Assembly (NCBI RefSeq): GCF_000158815.1
Contig: NZ_GG657738.1
Coordinates: 3,524,912 to 3,588,911, forward strand
DNA: 64,000 nt
Reading direction: 5' to 3'
Source of the DNA: Micromonospora sp. ATCC 39149
Lineage (GTDB): Bacteria > Actinomycetota > Actinomycetes > Mycobacteriales > Micromonosporaceae
How positions within the stretch are numbered: position 1 is the stretch's first letter; every line of letters begins with the position of its first letter. Below, in pieces: positions 11,226 to 20,134 of this stretch. Position numbers and translations under genes: made by a program. Below the pieces are notes generated by a model that saw only the letters and a program-made list of their open reading frames with translations, had not been told where the DNA came from and searched no databases.

Positions 11226-11635
11226 TTACGCCGTACCTTCCTCGCCGAGCACGCGACCGATGGCCGAGGCGGCCGGACGAGCCCGCGCCAGCAGGACGGT
11301 GCCCGTAGGTGTCGGCCGTCATCCGAATCGTGGAGTGCCCGAGCAGTTCCATGACCGTCCGCAGCTCCTCGCCCTGAACGAGGAGGAACGTGGCGAACGC
11401 GTGCCGCAGGTCGTGCAGGTGCAGCCACTCCAGACTGGCCCCCGAGCACCAGGTGCTTCGTGGCTGCCCATCGGTAGCGCGTCAGCGTTGAGCGCCGAGT
11501 ACCCTCATGCGCTTTCACTTCGTGCAGCCGCTCTCTCAACCAGGCTTCCAGCGTCCGAGGCGGCGCGGTGGGGTCAACGCCCAGGCTAGTGGCCGTCGAT
11601 GGACGGCCTCGTCGGCCCGGAAGCGCCGTCACCAA
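11226..11635 (-). pseudogene. decayed tyrosine recombinase (integrase) beside tRNA-Ala
   Basis: Read on the reverse strand, the 5' part (about 11635-11460) encodes LEAWLRERLHEVKAHEGTR and [17 protein letters not shown], like the start of an integrase core-binding domain. In another frame (about 11430-11300) comes [18 protein letters not shown], then [15 protein letters not shown], the C-terminal catalytic HxLRH and LGHS..T..TY.H elements. A third frame gives the tail [12 protein letters not shown] with a stop at 11226-11228. Most of the catalytic domain between the two halves is missing and there are at least two frame breaks, so the gene is dead. It ends about 60 bp from tRNA-Ala, the classic geometry for a tRNA-targeting element. 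Confidence 0.85.
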
Positions 11636-11783
11636 GCGCGGTTGCGGAGCGTAGGGCCATCCGTTCGGGCCGAATGCGACGTTTGGAATGTCTGAAAGCT
11701 TCTGTGGTGGTACTTAGTAGTTTGGGCCGATTCATGATGTCGGCTATTGCACTACGTACTTCCTACAGATCAAGGTGGTTTCT

Positions 11784-12518
11784 GTGCGGCTGCATACCCT
11801 AGTCCGTTTCGCCGGAGGGGCACTCCTGGCTTCCATGGTCGTGCTGCCGGTCGCCACACTGGCATCGGCCCAACTCAACACACATCAGATCTCCCTCAAT
11901 GGCCGAATGGTGATTCCGGCACCACCGCCCCGATTGGTCCCAGGTAACGTCATGACCTGCGAGAGCGCCGGCCTGGCAGGCGAGATCATTCTGGGCAGCC
12001 CGGAGACCTCGGGCTCGGCGAGTTCTGAGGCAGGCACCGGGACCGTTACCGGCATGCAGACGCTGGACGTCACGCTCAACGAGGGCTTCACCGCTACCGG
12101 CATCGTGGTCAAGGGCGGCCCAGACACCAACGTGTACGATGGGCCGTTCGTCGGTCCGATCGAGGTCGAGGGCTTGACTTCGCCGACCAACCCGAACACC
12201 GGCGAACCATTCGACATCAGCTACTGGTTCGTGTGCGGCTTCGAGGAGCAGCCGACGCCGACGCCGACCGCGACGCCAACCCCGACCGCGACGCCAACCC
12301 CGACCGCGACGCCAACTCCGACCGTGACTCCGACCCCGACGCGGACGCCGACCGCGACTCCGACCCCGACCCCGACCCGGACGAAGCTGCCGGTCACCGG
12401 TGACTCGCTCGGCAGTTCGTCAATCGTCGTGCCGGCCGCGCTCGGCGGCAGCCTGCTCCTGCTCGGAAGCATGCTGATTGTTCTTATCCGACGCCGGAAC
12501 GGCGAGACGCGCGGCTAA
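11784..12518 (+). CDS. LPXTG-anchored surface protein with Pro-Thr stalk
   Basis: The product, about 244 residues, has a signal peptide (MRLHTLVRFAGGALLASMVV, cleaved near LASA) and an extracellular domain of about 125 residues with two cysteines (MTCESAG and FVCGF). A Pro-Thr/Ala repeat stalk follows, then the sortase signal LPVTG, a hydrophobic helix and an RRR tail. GTG 11784 is preferred because AAGGTGG at 11772-11778 is a ribosome site; GTG 11775 is an alternative. A sortase should attach it to peptidoglycan. No sortase gene is in the window. Its place next to the integrase remnant and the AT-richer upstream DNA suggest acquisition by transfer. Confidence 0.8.
   Translation: MRLHTLVRFAGGALLASMVVLPVATLASAQLNTHQISLNGRMVIPAPPPRLVPGNVMTCESAGLAGEIILGSPETSGSASSEAGTGTVTGMQTLDVTLNEGFTATGIVVKGGPDTNVYDGPFVGPIEVEGLTSPTNPNTGEPFDISYWFVCGFEEQPTPTPTATPTPTATPTPTATPTPTVTPTPTRTPTATPTPTPTRTKLPVTGDSLGSSSIVVPAALGGSLLLLGSMLIVLIRRRNGETRG
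12252..12390 (+). repeat. Pro-Thr codon repeat in the LPXTG gene
   Basis: An approximately 18-bp unit (ccgaccgcgacgccaacc) is repeated in tandem and then degenerates, encoding the PTPTAT-type stalk. Three units at about 12267-12320 are nearly identical, so stalk length could vary by slippage. Confidence 0.8.
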
Positions 12519-12557
12519 CCTGAGCCACGGATAGCAGCTGAGTTCGTCCATGGGATC

Positions 12558-12593
12558 AGTACTGGGGCCGAAGGTGACTTCGGCCCCAGTACT
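12558..12593 (+). terminator. perfect 16-bp hairpin terminator
   Basis: AGTACTGGGGCCGAAG (12558-12573) and CTTCGGCCCCAGTACT (12578-12593) are perfect inverse copies with a four-base loop, GTGA. It lies 40 bp after the LPXTG gene stop. No T tract follows. A bidirectional terminator is the simplest reading. Confidence 0.8.
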
Positions 12594-12652
12594 CGCCTGC
12601 TCACGGACGGAAACGGAAAGGCCCACCGGCCGTGCCCCCGGTGCGGGCAGGC

Positions 12653-12658
12653 TAGCGT
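12653..12658 (+). promoter_or_regulatory. leaderless promoter -10 of sua5
   Basis: TAGCGT ends six bases before GTG 12665. This TANNNT-N6-start spacing places transcription at or next to the start codon, implying a leaderless mRNA. Confidence 0.6.
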
Positions 12659-12664
12659 CGTGGG

Positions 12665-13654
12665 GTGAGCACCGGATCTCCGCGCGTCCTGCCCGCCGGG
12701 AGCGGCATTGCCGAGGCGGCCTCGGTCCTGCGGGCCGGGGGGCTGGTGGCGTTTCCCACCGAAACCGTCTACGGGCTGGGCGCGAACGCCCTCGACGCCC
12801 GCGCGGCGGCCCGGATCTTCGAGGCCAAGCAGCGGCCGAGCTTCGACCCGCTGATCACCCATCTGGCCGACGCGGCCGACCTGACCGCGCTGGTGGGGCC
12901 GGTGCCGGGGGCGGTGGCCGCGCTGGCCGAGCGGTTCTGGCCCGGGCCGTTGACGCTGATCGTGGACCGTCCCGCCGCCATCCCACCGATCGTCACCTCC
13001 GGGCTGGAGACGATGGCGGTGCGGGTGCCGGACGAGGCGTCCGCGCGGGCGCTGATCGCGGCGGCCGGTGTGCCGGTGGCCGCGCCGAGCGCCAACCGCT
13101 TCGGCCAGCTCAGCCCGACCCGCGCCGAGCACGTGGTGGCCGGGCTGGGCGGTGCGGTCGACGTGGTGCTCGATGGCGGGCCGACCCGGTGCGGCATCGA
13201 GTCGACCATCGTGGACGCCCGGGGCGGGCAGCCGGTGGTGCTGCGGCTCGGCGCGCTTGCGGTGGAGGCCCTGGAGGAGGCGGTCGGCCCGGTGACCGTA
13301 CGCCCGGGCAGTTCCGGTCAGCCGGTGGCACCCGGGACGCTGGCCGCGCACTACGCTCCGCGTACCCCGTTGCGGGTAGTGGGCGGTGCGGAGCCGGCGG
13401 CCGGCGACGGCATCCGAAGGGGGCTGTTGGCCTTCCGGGAACGCCCGGTGGGCGGCGACTGGGCGGCGGTCGAGGTGCTGTCCCCCGGGGGTGACCTGAC
13501 GGTGGCCGCGGCCCGGCTCTTCGACGCGCTGCACCGGCTCGACGCGGCCGGGGTGGCGGAGATCGTCGCGGAGCGGGTGCCGGACGTCGGCGTGGGCCGG
13601 GCGATCAACGACCGGCTGGGGCGGGCGGCGGCGACCTGGCGGCCGGGCGGCTGA
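12665..13654 (+). CDS. L-threonylcarbamoyladenylate synthase (Sua5/YrdC/YwlC)
   Basis: This 329-residue enzyme makes threonylcarbamoyl-AMP from threonine, bicarbonate and ATP for the t6A modification of ANN-decoding tRNAs. The YrdC domain shows PTETVYGLG near residue 33, the KQRPSFDPL substrate motif and SANRFGQLSPTRAEHV. The linker PGTLAAHYAPRTPLRVV leads to a C-terminal Sua5 domain, so it is the long Sua5 type and not the short TsaC. The GTG start has no Shine-Dalgarno sequence and is probably leaderless. Confidence 0.93.
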   Translation: MSTGSPRVLPAGSGIAEAASVLRAGGLVAFPTETVYGLGANALDARAAARIFEAKQRPSFDPLITHLADAADLTALVGPVPGAVAALAERFWPGPLTLIVDRPAAIPPIVTSGLETMAVRVPDEASARALIAAAGVPVAAPSANRFGQLSPTRAEHVVAGLGGAVDVVLDGGPTRCGIESTIVDARGGQPVVLRLGALAVEALEEAVGPVTVRPGSSGQPVAPGTLAAHYAPRTPLRVVGGAEPAAGDGIRRGLLAFRERPVGGDWAAVEVLSPGGDLTVAAARLFDALHRLDAAGVAEIVAERVPDVGVGRAINDRLGRAAATWRPGG

Positions 13655-13715
13655 CCCGGGGCGCACGGGCCGGCGGGGCCGGGGTAGGAGAACCGGCAAC
13701 GACCTCCGAAGTGAG

Positions 13716-13952
13716 GTGTGCGCCGATGCCGACCGCACGACCGCTGGCGAGCGGGCCCAGGGCCAGGCGGTGACCATCGGTGCCGACGACGTCGCGGAGA
13801 TCCTGCGCACGATGGGCGAGCACAGGGTACGCCGGCTGTCGGTCATCGACGGGCACGATTTCGTCGGCATCATGGCCGTCCCCGTCGTGGACCGGTCGCT
13901 GCCGGAGCACCCGGCGGGTTATCTCGTCGAGGCGATCTCGGAGCGCGCCCGA
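13716..13952 (+). pseudogene. remnant of a CBS-domain protein
   Basis: The translated stretch AQGQAVTIGADDVAEILRTM, then GEHRVRRLSVIDGHDFVGIM and a LVEAISE ending, is the C-terminal CBS domain of a typical two-CBS actinobacterial protein. The first CBS domain is absent, and the normal stop after ISE is lost so that the frame runs into unrelated sequence antisense to the MBL-fold gene. A local decay event is the simplest explanation. An intact CBS gene of different sequence is at 24.4-24.8 kb. Confidence 0.7.
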
Positions 13953-14017
13953 CTAGACGAGCGCGACCCGCCGGGGTGGGCCCTCGATCGGGTGGGTCGT
14001 CGTGGGCTGGGGTGTTG

Positions 14018-14854
14018 TCAGGCGGGCGGGGCGGGATTGGAGCCGTCGGTGACCGCCGCCGGGGCGAGGGGAAGGGTCTCGCCACGGCGGATGGTCCGGA
14101 TCCGGTCGCCGAGGCCGCGTCGCCGGGCCTCGGCGAGGAAGTGGCCGAGGGGCGAGCGGAACACCGGGTAGTCGTCGTAGTGGATCGGCACGGTGAGCCG
14201 GGGCTGCACCAGTTCGGTCAGGTCGACGCCCTGTTTGGCGTCCATGGTGAGCAGGACGCCGGCGATCCGGGTGCCGCCGAGGTGGATAAGCATGGCGTCG
14301 ATGTCCGGGTACCGCTGTGGGATCTCGGCGAGCAGCGGCCGGTTGAGTGTGTCGCCTGTCACGTAGAGCCGGAACCGGCGGGTGCCGTTGCGCTCCAGGT
14401 CGATCATCGTGCCCATCACGTCGGGCAGGAGCAGATCGACGGCGCCGGGTCCGTGCTTGCCGGGCATCGAGGTCAGCCGCAGGGTGCTGCCGTCGCGGCG
14501 CAGTTCCCGGGTACGCCACGTCGGCAGGCCCTCGGCCGCGCGGAATCCCCAGCGGCGCAGCTTGCGTTCGGCCGAGGGAGTGGTGACGATCGGCAGTTCC
14601 CTGTCGAGTTCCCGGCGGGCCACCCGGTCGAAGTGGTCGCCGTGCAGGTGGGACAGGACGACCGCGTCCAGCGCCGGCAGTTGGGCGATCTCCAGCGCCG
14701 GGTCGGTGCGCCGACGTGACCACAGTCCCCTGCCGAGGTACGCCCGCTGCCCGCGATGCAGGAAGTTCGGGTCGGTGAGCAGGGTGAACCCGCCGACCCG
14801 CAGCACCGTCGTCGCGGTGCCGACGAACGTGACCTCGGGCTGTTCCCTGATCAT
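14018..14854 (-). CDS. MBL-fold metallo-hydrolase (UlaG-like)
   Basis: The 278-residue protein starts MIREQPEVTFVGTATTVLRV and carries the metal-binding motif LSHLHGDHFD (HxHxDH) about residue 75, with further metal ligands near VTGDTLN and VPIHYDDYP. This is the UlaG/YtnP-like branch of the metallo-beta-lactamase fold, usually lactonases or phosphodiesterases; substrate not predictable. ATG 14854 is chosen because GGAGG lies eight bases upstream; the frame extends 21 codons further without family-like sequence. Confidence 0.88.
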   Translation of the reverse strand: MIREQPEVTFVGTATTVLRVGGFTLLTDPNFLHRGQRAYLGRGLWSRRRTDPALEIAQLPALDAVVLSHLHGDHFDRVARRELDRELPIVTTPSAERKLRRWGFRAAEGLPTWRTRELRRDGSTLRLTSMPGKHGPGAVDLLLPDVMGTMIDLERNGTRRFRLYVTGDTLNRPLLAEIPQRYPDIDAMLIHLGGTRIAGVLLTMDAKQGVDLTELVQPRLTVPIHYDDYPVFRSPLGHFLAEARRRGLGDRIRTIRRGETLPLAPAAVTDGSNPAPPA

Positions 14855-14996
14855 CAATGCCACCTCCAGCGCCTGTTCGCCCGTACCCCGCCGTGCGCGC
14901 CCCATGCGGCCCACCACCCCAGGGCCCCACGCCTACCCCCGCCGCCTGCGCCCCTTGTGCGCCGCCCCGCGCACTCGCTGGGCCGCTCCGCCCGGC

Positions 14997-17900
14997 TCAG
15001 GTGTGAGAGGGGGACCCTTCTCTACCGGAGGCGTTAACAAGGGGCCCTTCCTTACGGAGCAGGCGGGTGAGGGTGCCATTGGCTAGGGTCGCGCCGAGCG
15101 CCGAGCCGGCGGCGATGCTCCAGCCGACCGGCCCGAGCGGGGTGCAGCCGAAGAACTGGCTGACCCCCGGCGTCTGCACCACGAGCACCAGCACCCCGAC
15201 CGAGGCGGCCGTCGACACGAGCACCGTCGGGCTGGTGCCACCGGCCAGCACGGTCTGCCCGAGCTGGGTGCCGACGAGCGAGGCGAGCGCGACCGTCCCG
15301 GCGCGGCGTCGTCGTCCGGTGTACCGGGCGAGCGTCCAGCCCACCGTCGCGCCCAGCGTGGTGGACGCCGCCCGCAGCGCTATCTCCCGGGTCAGAGTCT
15401 CGCCGAGCGAGCTGTCCGGGCCCTCCCTGAGCAGGTGGTCGGCGTGGCCGTCGCCGGGCGGCCGGACGGCGATGGCCAGCGCCGGCGCCAGGTCGGTGAG
15501 CAGGTTGACCAGGAGCAGTTGCCGTCCGTTGAGCGCGGACCGGCCGGTGCTGGCTGCGCTCAGCACGCTGAACGCGATTTCGCCGAGGTTGCCGCCGACC
15601 AGGATGCTCAGCGCGTGCCGGACGGACGACCACATGGCTCGCCCCTCGACCAGGGTGGCGATGATGGTTTCCAGTCGGTCGTCGGTCACCACCAGGTCGG
15701 CGGCGGCGCGGGCGGCGGGGGAGCCCCGCTGGCCGAGGGCGATGCCGACGTCGGCGAGCCGGATCGCCGGGGCGTCGTTGGCGCCGTCGCCGGTCATCGC
15801 CACGGTCCGCCCGTTCCGCTGTAGCGCCTGGATGATCCGTACCTTGTGGGTGGGGGTGCAGCGGGCCACCACGTCGGTGTGGGCCAGCCGTTCGGCGAGC
15901 GCGTCGTCGTCGAGCCGGTCCAGGTCGGTGGCGGTGGCCACGCGCTGCGCGCCGTGGTCGGGGCTGATGGTGGCGGCGATCGCCTCGGCCGTCGCCGGGT
16001 GGTCCCCGGTGATCATGATCGTGTGCACGCCGGCCTGCCGGATCCGGCGGACGGCGGGCGCGGCGGACTCGCGTACCCCGTCGGCGAGGGCCAGCAGGCC
16101 GACGAAGACGAGCTCCGTCACCCCGTCGTCGGTCACCGTGTCGCCGGTGACGCGGCGTTCGGCGACGGCCAGGACGCGATGCCCGGCGCGGGCCCGCTCG
16201 GCGAGCATCCGGTGCAACTCGTCCCGGCCGGCGTCGTCCAGCGGCTGGTCGTGGCCGTCGGCGGTGCGGCGGGCGGCGCAGCGCGGCAGCACCGTCTCCG
16301 GGGCACCCTTGACGCTGAGCAGCCGCCTGTCGCCGGCCCGGCCGACGGTGGCGTGGTAGCCCCGGGACGGCTCGAACGGCAGGCCGCCCGTCGCCCGCCA
16401 GCCGTCAGCGCCGGCCCGCTCGTCGACGCCGGCCGCCGTGGCGCCCCGGCGTACCGCCCGGTCGGTCTGCTGGGGTAGCTCGTCCGGGTCGCCCGCTGGG
16501 GTGGCGCGCAGCGCGGCGGCCAGGGTCAGCCGCAGCGGCTCGTCCAGCCGGTCCGGTGGGGCGTACCGGGTGCCGCTGCCGTCGCCGACGCCGGCGAGCA
16601 GCAGCTTGCCCTCGGTGAGGGTGCCGGTCTTGTCGAAGCACAACACGTCGACGCGGCCCAGCGCCTCGATGGTGCGCGGGTTGCGGACCAGCGCGCCGTG
16701 CTCGGCCAGCCGCCGGGCGGCGGCGAGTTGGGCGGCGCTGACCAGGAACGGCAGGCCCTCCGGCACCGACGCCACCGCCAGGTTCGCGGCGGTCGCCGCC
16801 GTCTGGGCCAGGGGTACGCCGTGCAGCAGTCCCGCCCCGGCCACCGCCACCGCCGACCCGGCGGCCAGTGGGACGGCCGCCCCGGTCAGCCTGCCGAGCC
16901 GGGCCTCCACCCCGCTGGTCGGGGGCGACTGCCGGGCCAGCGCCAGGCTGCGTCCGGCCTCGGTGTCCGCGCCGGTGGCGACCACGACGGCGGTACCGTG
17001 ACCGGTGGCGATCGTGGTGCCCTCGTACAGCATGGAGTGCCGGTCGGCGATGGCGGCGGCGACCACCGGGTCGGCGGACTTGGCCACCGGCAGCGACTCG
17101 CCGGTCAGCGACGACTCGTCCGCCTCCAGCCCGTCGGTCGTGAGGACCCGGCAGTCCGCCGGTACGGCGTCGCCGGGACCGAGCACGATCACGTCACCCG
17201 GGACCAGTTCCTCGGCGGCGACAATCCGCTCCGCGCCGTCGCGGCGGGCCAGGGCGGTGACCGCCGAACGGGACAGCAACCCGGCCAGTGACCGCTCGGT
17301 GTTGCGCTGGTGGACCGCCCCGACCAGCGCGGACCCGCCGACGACCCCGCCGACGAGGGCCGCGTCGACCAGCGAGCCGAAGCTCGCGGAGAGCACCGCC
17401 CCGGCGGCGAGCACGGGGGTGAGCGGGTTGGCCAGTTCGTCGACGAACGCGCGGAGCAGGTTGGACGGTCCCGGCGCACCCCCGGCGCGGCTGCCCAGGC
17501 GGCGGTGCGCCTCGGCGCTGTCCAGGCCGTCCGCGCCGGTGCCGAGCTGGCGGAGCACCGCGTCGGCCGGCATCAGGTGCCAGGCGGTCGGTACGGGCGG
17601 CGGCGTATCCTCCCGGTCCGGCAGCCGGCCCGCCCGCCACATCCCGTGCAGGAAGGCCAGGGCGGCGGCCCCGTTGACGGCGGCCAGCGTCCGGCCCGGT
17701 AGCTGCCGGGGGTCGGCCGTGAACGCGCCGAGCGCCCCCAGCCCGGTGCCGGCCATCGACAGCCGGATGTTCTGCGCGGTCATCCGGCGGGCCACCCCGG
17801 CGGCCTCGATGATCAGGGCGGCGGTCCCCAGGTTGGTGCCGACCAGCAGGTGCGCGCCCCAGGGCGGCAGGTCGTCGGGGCCGGCCACCCCGAGCCCGCA

Positions 17901-19475
17901 GTCGGAGGCCCCCAGCGCCGCCCGGTCGGCGGAGAGCAGCAGCACCACCGCGCCGTCGCGTTGCAGCCGGCGTACGGTGTCGACGGTCTGTGGCCCGCCG
18001 GGCAGGACGGCGTCGGCGAAGGCGTACCGGCCGTCGTCGTCGCCGGCGACCACCAGCCGCAGGCCGGCCTGCCGAGCGGCGGTGGGCAGGGCGTCCACAC
18101 CGGGGGCGGGTTCCGGCTCCACCCGGAGCAGGGCCACGAGGCGGTCCGCCTGGGCGAGGCCGAGCAGCCTGCCGCCGCTTTCGCGCAGCCGCCGGCTGCC
18201 GTCGGTGTCGCCCGGGTCGGTCGCGTCGACGGCGTCCAGCGGGCCGAGCCGCCATCCGTCGGCGTGCCGCACCCGATCCGGCGCGGCCGGGTCGAAGAGC
18301 GCGAAGGCGCGGGCGGCCACCTGCCCGGTGTCCGCCCCGGACAGCGGGGCGAGGTCGGCGAGCACCGCCCGCTGCGACCCGAGTACGGCGGCGTCCAGCA
18401 CCACGGTGTCGATCCGGTCCAGTTCCCGCAGCACGCTGCGGTCCATGGCGATCACTCCGCGCCGGGCGAGCATCCGGCCGAGTTGGGCGGCGTACCCCTC
18501 GCGGCCACTGCCCGGCGCCTTGGGCAGGCTGGAGAGCCCGAGCGCGGCGGCCCGCTTGCCCCCGACCACCGGCACCGCCACCGCCCCGGCCGCCGCGCCC
18601 GCCGCCAGCATTCGGGTGACGAAGCGTTCGGCGGGGCCGTCCGGCTTCGGGTTCGGGCGTTTGGCTGTCGGCACCCGGGCGACGGCCCGGTCCGGGTCGC
18701 CGGTGAGCCGGGGCTCCGCTTTCGCCCAGGCGGTGAGCTGGGCTCGGGCCTCGCCCCACTGCACGACGCGCTGCGCGCCGTCCAGCACGATCCCGGCCCA
18801 GCCGCCGGTGAGGCCCTGCACGACCGCCTCGGCGAGCGGGAAGAGGACGTCGGCGCGCGGGTCGGCGCGCAGTCCCCGGTCGGCGAGGGCGTGCAGCCTC
18901 GGGTGCAGGTCGACGGCGGCGAGCAGGCCGGCCACCTCACCCGGAACCGGGGTGAACGGCAGGACCCGGGTGGCCGCCGAGATGGTCAGGCCGAGCGCGT
19001 CCGAGGCCAGCGCGCCGAGGGTACGGGGGGTGCGTGGCCCCTCCTCTGGCGGGTGCGGGGGCGGGATCTCCGGGTCGGGCTCGTGGTCGCAGGTGCGTTC
19101 GCAGCGGGCGATCGTGGTGATGAGGTCGCGCAGCCTCGGCTCCGGCTCCGCGACGGCCACGACCACCCGTCCGGACGGCGCGTTCACCCGGGCCCAGGCC
19201 ACCCCCGGTAGCCGTTCGAGCGCCTTTTCCACCTGGCGGGCGAGCCGGTCCCCACCGTCCTGGCAGACGCCGTGCACCTCGATGTGGTGGCGGCCCGGCC
19301 GGGACCAGACCCGCCGACTGGTCAGGCCGGCCGCCCGGGCCAGCCGGGTCGCGGCGCTGCCGACGGTCCGGGAGGCGTCCCCCACCAGGTGCGGCACCGT
19401 CCGGGACGCGTCACCGACCAGGGGTATCGTCACCGACGGCAGGAGGCGGCCGGCCAACCGGCCCAGCGAGGTCAT
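14997..19475 (-). CDS. large P-type cation-transporting ATPase, CtpI-like
   Basis: About 1,492 residues. The N-terminal half has a ferredoxin-like HMA-type segment (HHIEVHGVCQDGGDRLARQ, without CxxC) and a degenerate ATPase-like region. The C-terminal half is a complete P-type pump: SLTGES actuator loop, DKTGTLTEGK phosphorylation site, TGDHPATA and GDGANDAPA hinge, and several membrane helices. Length and layout match mycobacterial CtpI; the transported ion is unknown. The start is uncertain: ATG 19475 is used, ATG 19601 would add 42 residues. The final 18 residues (KEGPLVNASGREGSPSHT) come from an intergenic-type repeat. A small membrane protein gene diverges upstream. Confidence 0.88.
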   Translation of the reverse strand: MTSLGRLAGRLLPSVTIPLVGDASRTVPHLVGDASRTVGSAATRLARAAGLTSRRVWSRPGRHHIEVHGVCQDGGDRLARQVEKALERLPGVAWARVNAPSGRVVVAVAEPEPRLRDLITTIARCERTCDHEPDPEIPPPHPPEEGPRTPRTLGALASDALGLTISAATRVLPFTPVPGEVAGLLAAVDLHPRLHALADRGLRADPRADVLFPLAEAVVQGLTGGWAGIVLDGAQRVVQWGEARAQLTAWAKAEPRLTGDPDRAVARVPTAKRPNPKPDGPAERFVTRMLAAGAAAGAVAVPVVGGKRAAALGLSSLPKAPGSGREGYAAQLGRMLARRGVIAMDRSVLRELDRIDTVVLDAAVLGSQRAVLADLAPLSGADTGQVAARAFALFDPAAPDRVRHADGWRLGPLDAVDATDPGDTDGSRRLRESGGRLLGLAQADRLVALLRVEPEPAPGVDALPTAARQAGLRLVVAGDDDGRYAFADAVLPGGPQTVDTVRRLQRDGAVVLLLSADRAALGASDCGLGVAGPDDLPPWGAHLLVGTNLGTAALIIEAAGVARRMTAQNIRLSMAGTGLGALGAFTADPRQLPGRTLAAVNGAAALAFLHGMWRAGRLPDREDTPPPVPTAWHLMPADAVLRQLGTGADGLDSAEAHRRLGSRAGGAPGPSNLLRAFVDELANPLTPVLAAGAVLSASFGSLVDAALVGGVVGGSALVGAVHQRNTERSLAGLLSRSAVTALARRDGAERIVAAEELVPGDVIVLGPGDAVPADCRVLTTDGLEADESSLTGESLPVAKSADPVVAAAIADRHSMLYEGTTIATGHGTAVVVATGADTEAGRSLALARQSPPTSGVEARLGRLTGAAVPLAAGSAVAVAGAGLLHGVPLAQTAATAANLAVASVPEGLPFLVSAAQLAAARRLAEHGALVRNPRTIEALGRVDVLCFDKTGTLTEGKLLLAGVGDGSGTRYAPPDRLDEPLRLTLAAALRATPAGDPDELPQQTDRAVRRGATAAGVDERAGADGWRATGGLPFEPSRGYHATVGRAGDRRLLSVKGAPETVLPRCAARRTADGHDQPLDDAGRDELHRMLAERARAGHRVLAVAERRVTGDTVTDDGVTELVFVGLLALADGVRESAAPAVRRIRQAGVHTIMITGDHPATAEAIAATISPDHGAQRVATATDLDRLDDDALAERLAHTDVVARCTPTHKVRIIQALQRNGRTVAMTGDGANDAPAIRLADVGIALGQRGSPAARAAADLVVTDDRLETIIATLVEGRAMWSSVRHALSILVGGNLGEIAFSVLSAASTGRSALNGRQLLLVNLLTDLAPALAIAVRPPGDGHADHLLREGPDSSLGETLTREIALRAASTTLGATVGWTLARYTGRRRRAGTVALASLVGTQLGQTVLAGGTSPTVLVSTAASVGVLVLVVQTPGVSQFFGCTPLGPVGWSIAAGSALGATLANGTLTRLLRKEGPLVNASGREGSPSHT
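15001..15056 (-). repeat. copy A of a 55-bp repeat found at gene 3' ends
   Basis: On the reverse strand it reads AAGGAAGGGCCCCTTG, TTAACGCCTCCGGTAGAG, AAGGGTCCCC and TCTCACACC. It matches copies at 24323-24377 and 42050-42105 over nearly its whole length and in the same orientation relative to the upstream gene. Here it lies inside the end of the P-type ATPase frame. Confidence 0.85.
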
Positions 19476-19728
19476 CAGGCGGTACGGCCGGAGCGCCGCC
19501 GGCCGGTTTGCCCGGTGCCGCCGCCGCTGCTCCCGCCATACGCCATCTCGCCTCCCGCGCTCGGTTCCGGCGTGCTGACTTCCCGCCCGCCCGGACGTCA
19601 TGCCCCCTTCGTCGGGGAAGTTCTTCCGCTGCCATGGGCCAGGTTTGCCCGCCGCTGCGGGCATGGACGGGTCTGCTGGTGGAACGCGGCTCGGGTCATC
19701 GCCAGCGCGACGGACTGGGAGGCCGGGA

Positions 19729-19989
19729 ATGAGCACGATCACGCGACACCTCAGCGGGGTGCACGAGACGGTACGGACGTACAGCCGCCGGATGGAGGTG
19801 CCGATGCTGGGGGAGGTAGCCGTGCCGCCGCCGGACAAGGTCGCCTACTACGCGGGCCTCGGGGTGCTCGCCGCGCTCCAGATCATCGAGTGGCCGCTCG
19901 CACTGGTCATCACCGCCGGTCACCTGCTCGCCGACCAGCACCTGTCCGGGCTGGCGAAGGGAATCGGGGAGGCGCTGGAATCGGCCTGA
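19729..19989 (+). CDS. small membrane protein divergent from the ATPase
   Basis: The 86-residue product begins MSTITRHLSGVHETVRTYSR and has one or two hydrophobic segments (VAYYAGLGVLAALQIIEWPLA and LVITAGHLLA), ending LGEALESA-like (GEALESA). GGGAGG at 19717-19722 supports the ATG. It is divergent from the CtpI-like gene and could share its control region. I do not recognise a family; a pump-accessory role is only a guess from position. Confidence 0.7.
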   Translation: MSTITRHLSGVHETVRTYSRRMEVPMLGEVAVPPPDKVAYYAGLGVLAALQIIEWPLALVITAGHLLADQHLSGLAKGIGEALESA

Positions 19990-20097
19990 TCGGCCGGCTC
20001 ACGGCCGGTGCGCCCGCCGGCTCACGGCAGGGTGCCGTCGGCTGTTCGCCGGGCCCGGTGGGCGATCGCGCGGCGCGAGAGCCCCGTCACGACCGGC

Positions 20098-20128
20098 TTG
20101 ACCTGAATGCGGGTTGAGGTCGCAGGCT
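20098..20128 (+). promoter_or_regulatory. MerR/SoxR-type promoter with 19-bp spacer
   Basis: A -35 TTGACC (20098-20103) and a -10 CAGGCT (20123-20128) are separated by 19 bases. The spacer carries an inverted repeat, ACCTGAA (20101-20107) and TTGAGGT (20114-20120), six of seven pairs matching. An over-long spacer with such a dyad is the signature of MerR-family activated promoters, and ACCTCAA/TTGAGGT resembles SoxR operators. Regulator not encoded in this window. Confidence 0.75.
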
Positions 20129-20134
20129 GGCTGC

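Noticed and set aside
11105..11635. 176-codon reverse frame that also spans tRNA-Ala
   Set aside because: Only its first part resembles integrase; the remainder is out-of-frame remnant and tRNA antisense, so it is not an intact gene.
11640..12664. Second attachment site (copy of the tRNA-Ala 3' end)
   Set aside because: I found no further copy of the GGGCTCCACCA end in this stretch, so no right boundary can be claimed.
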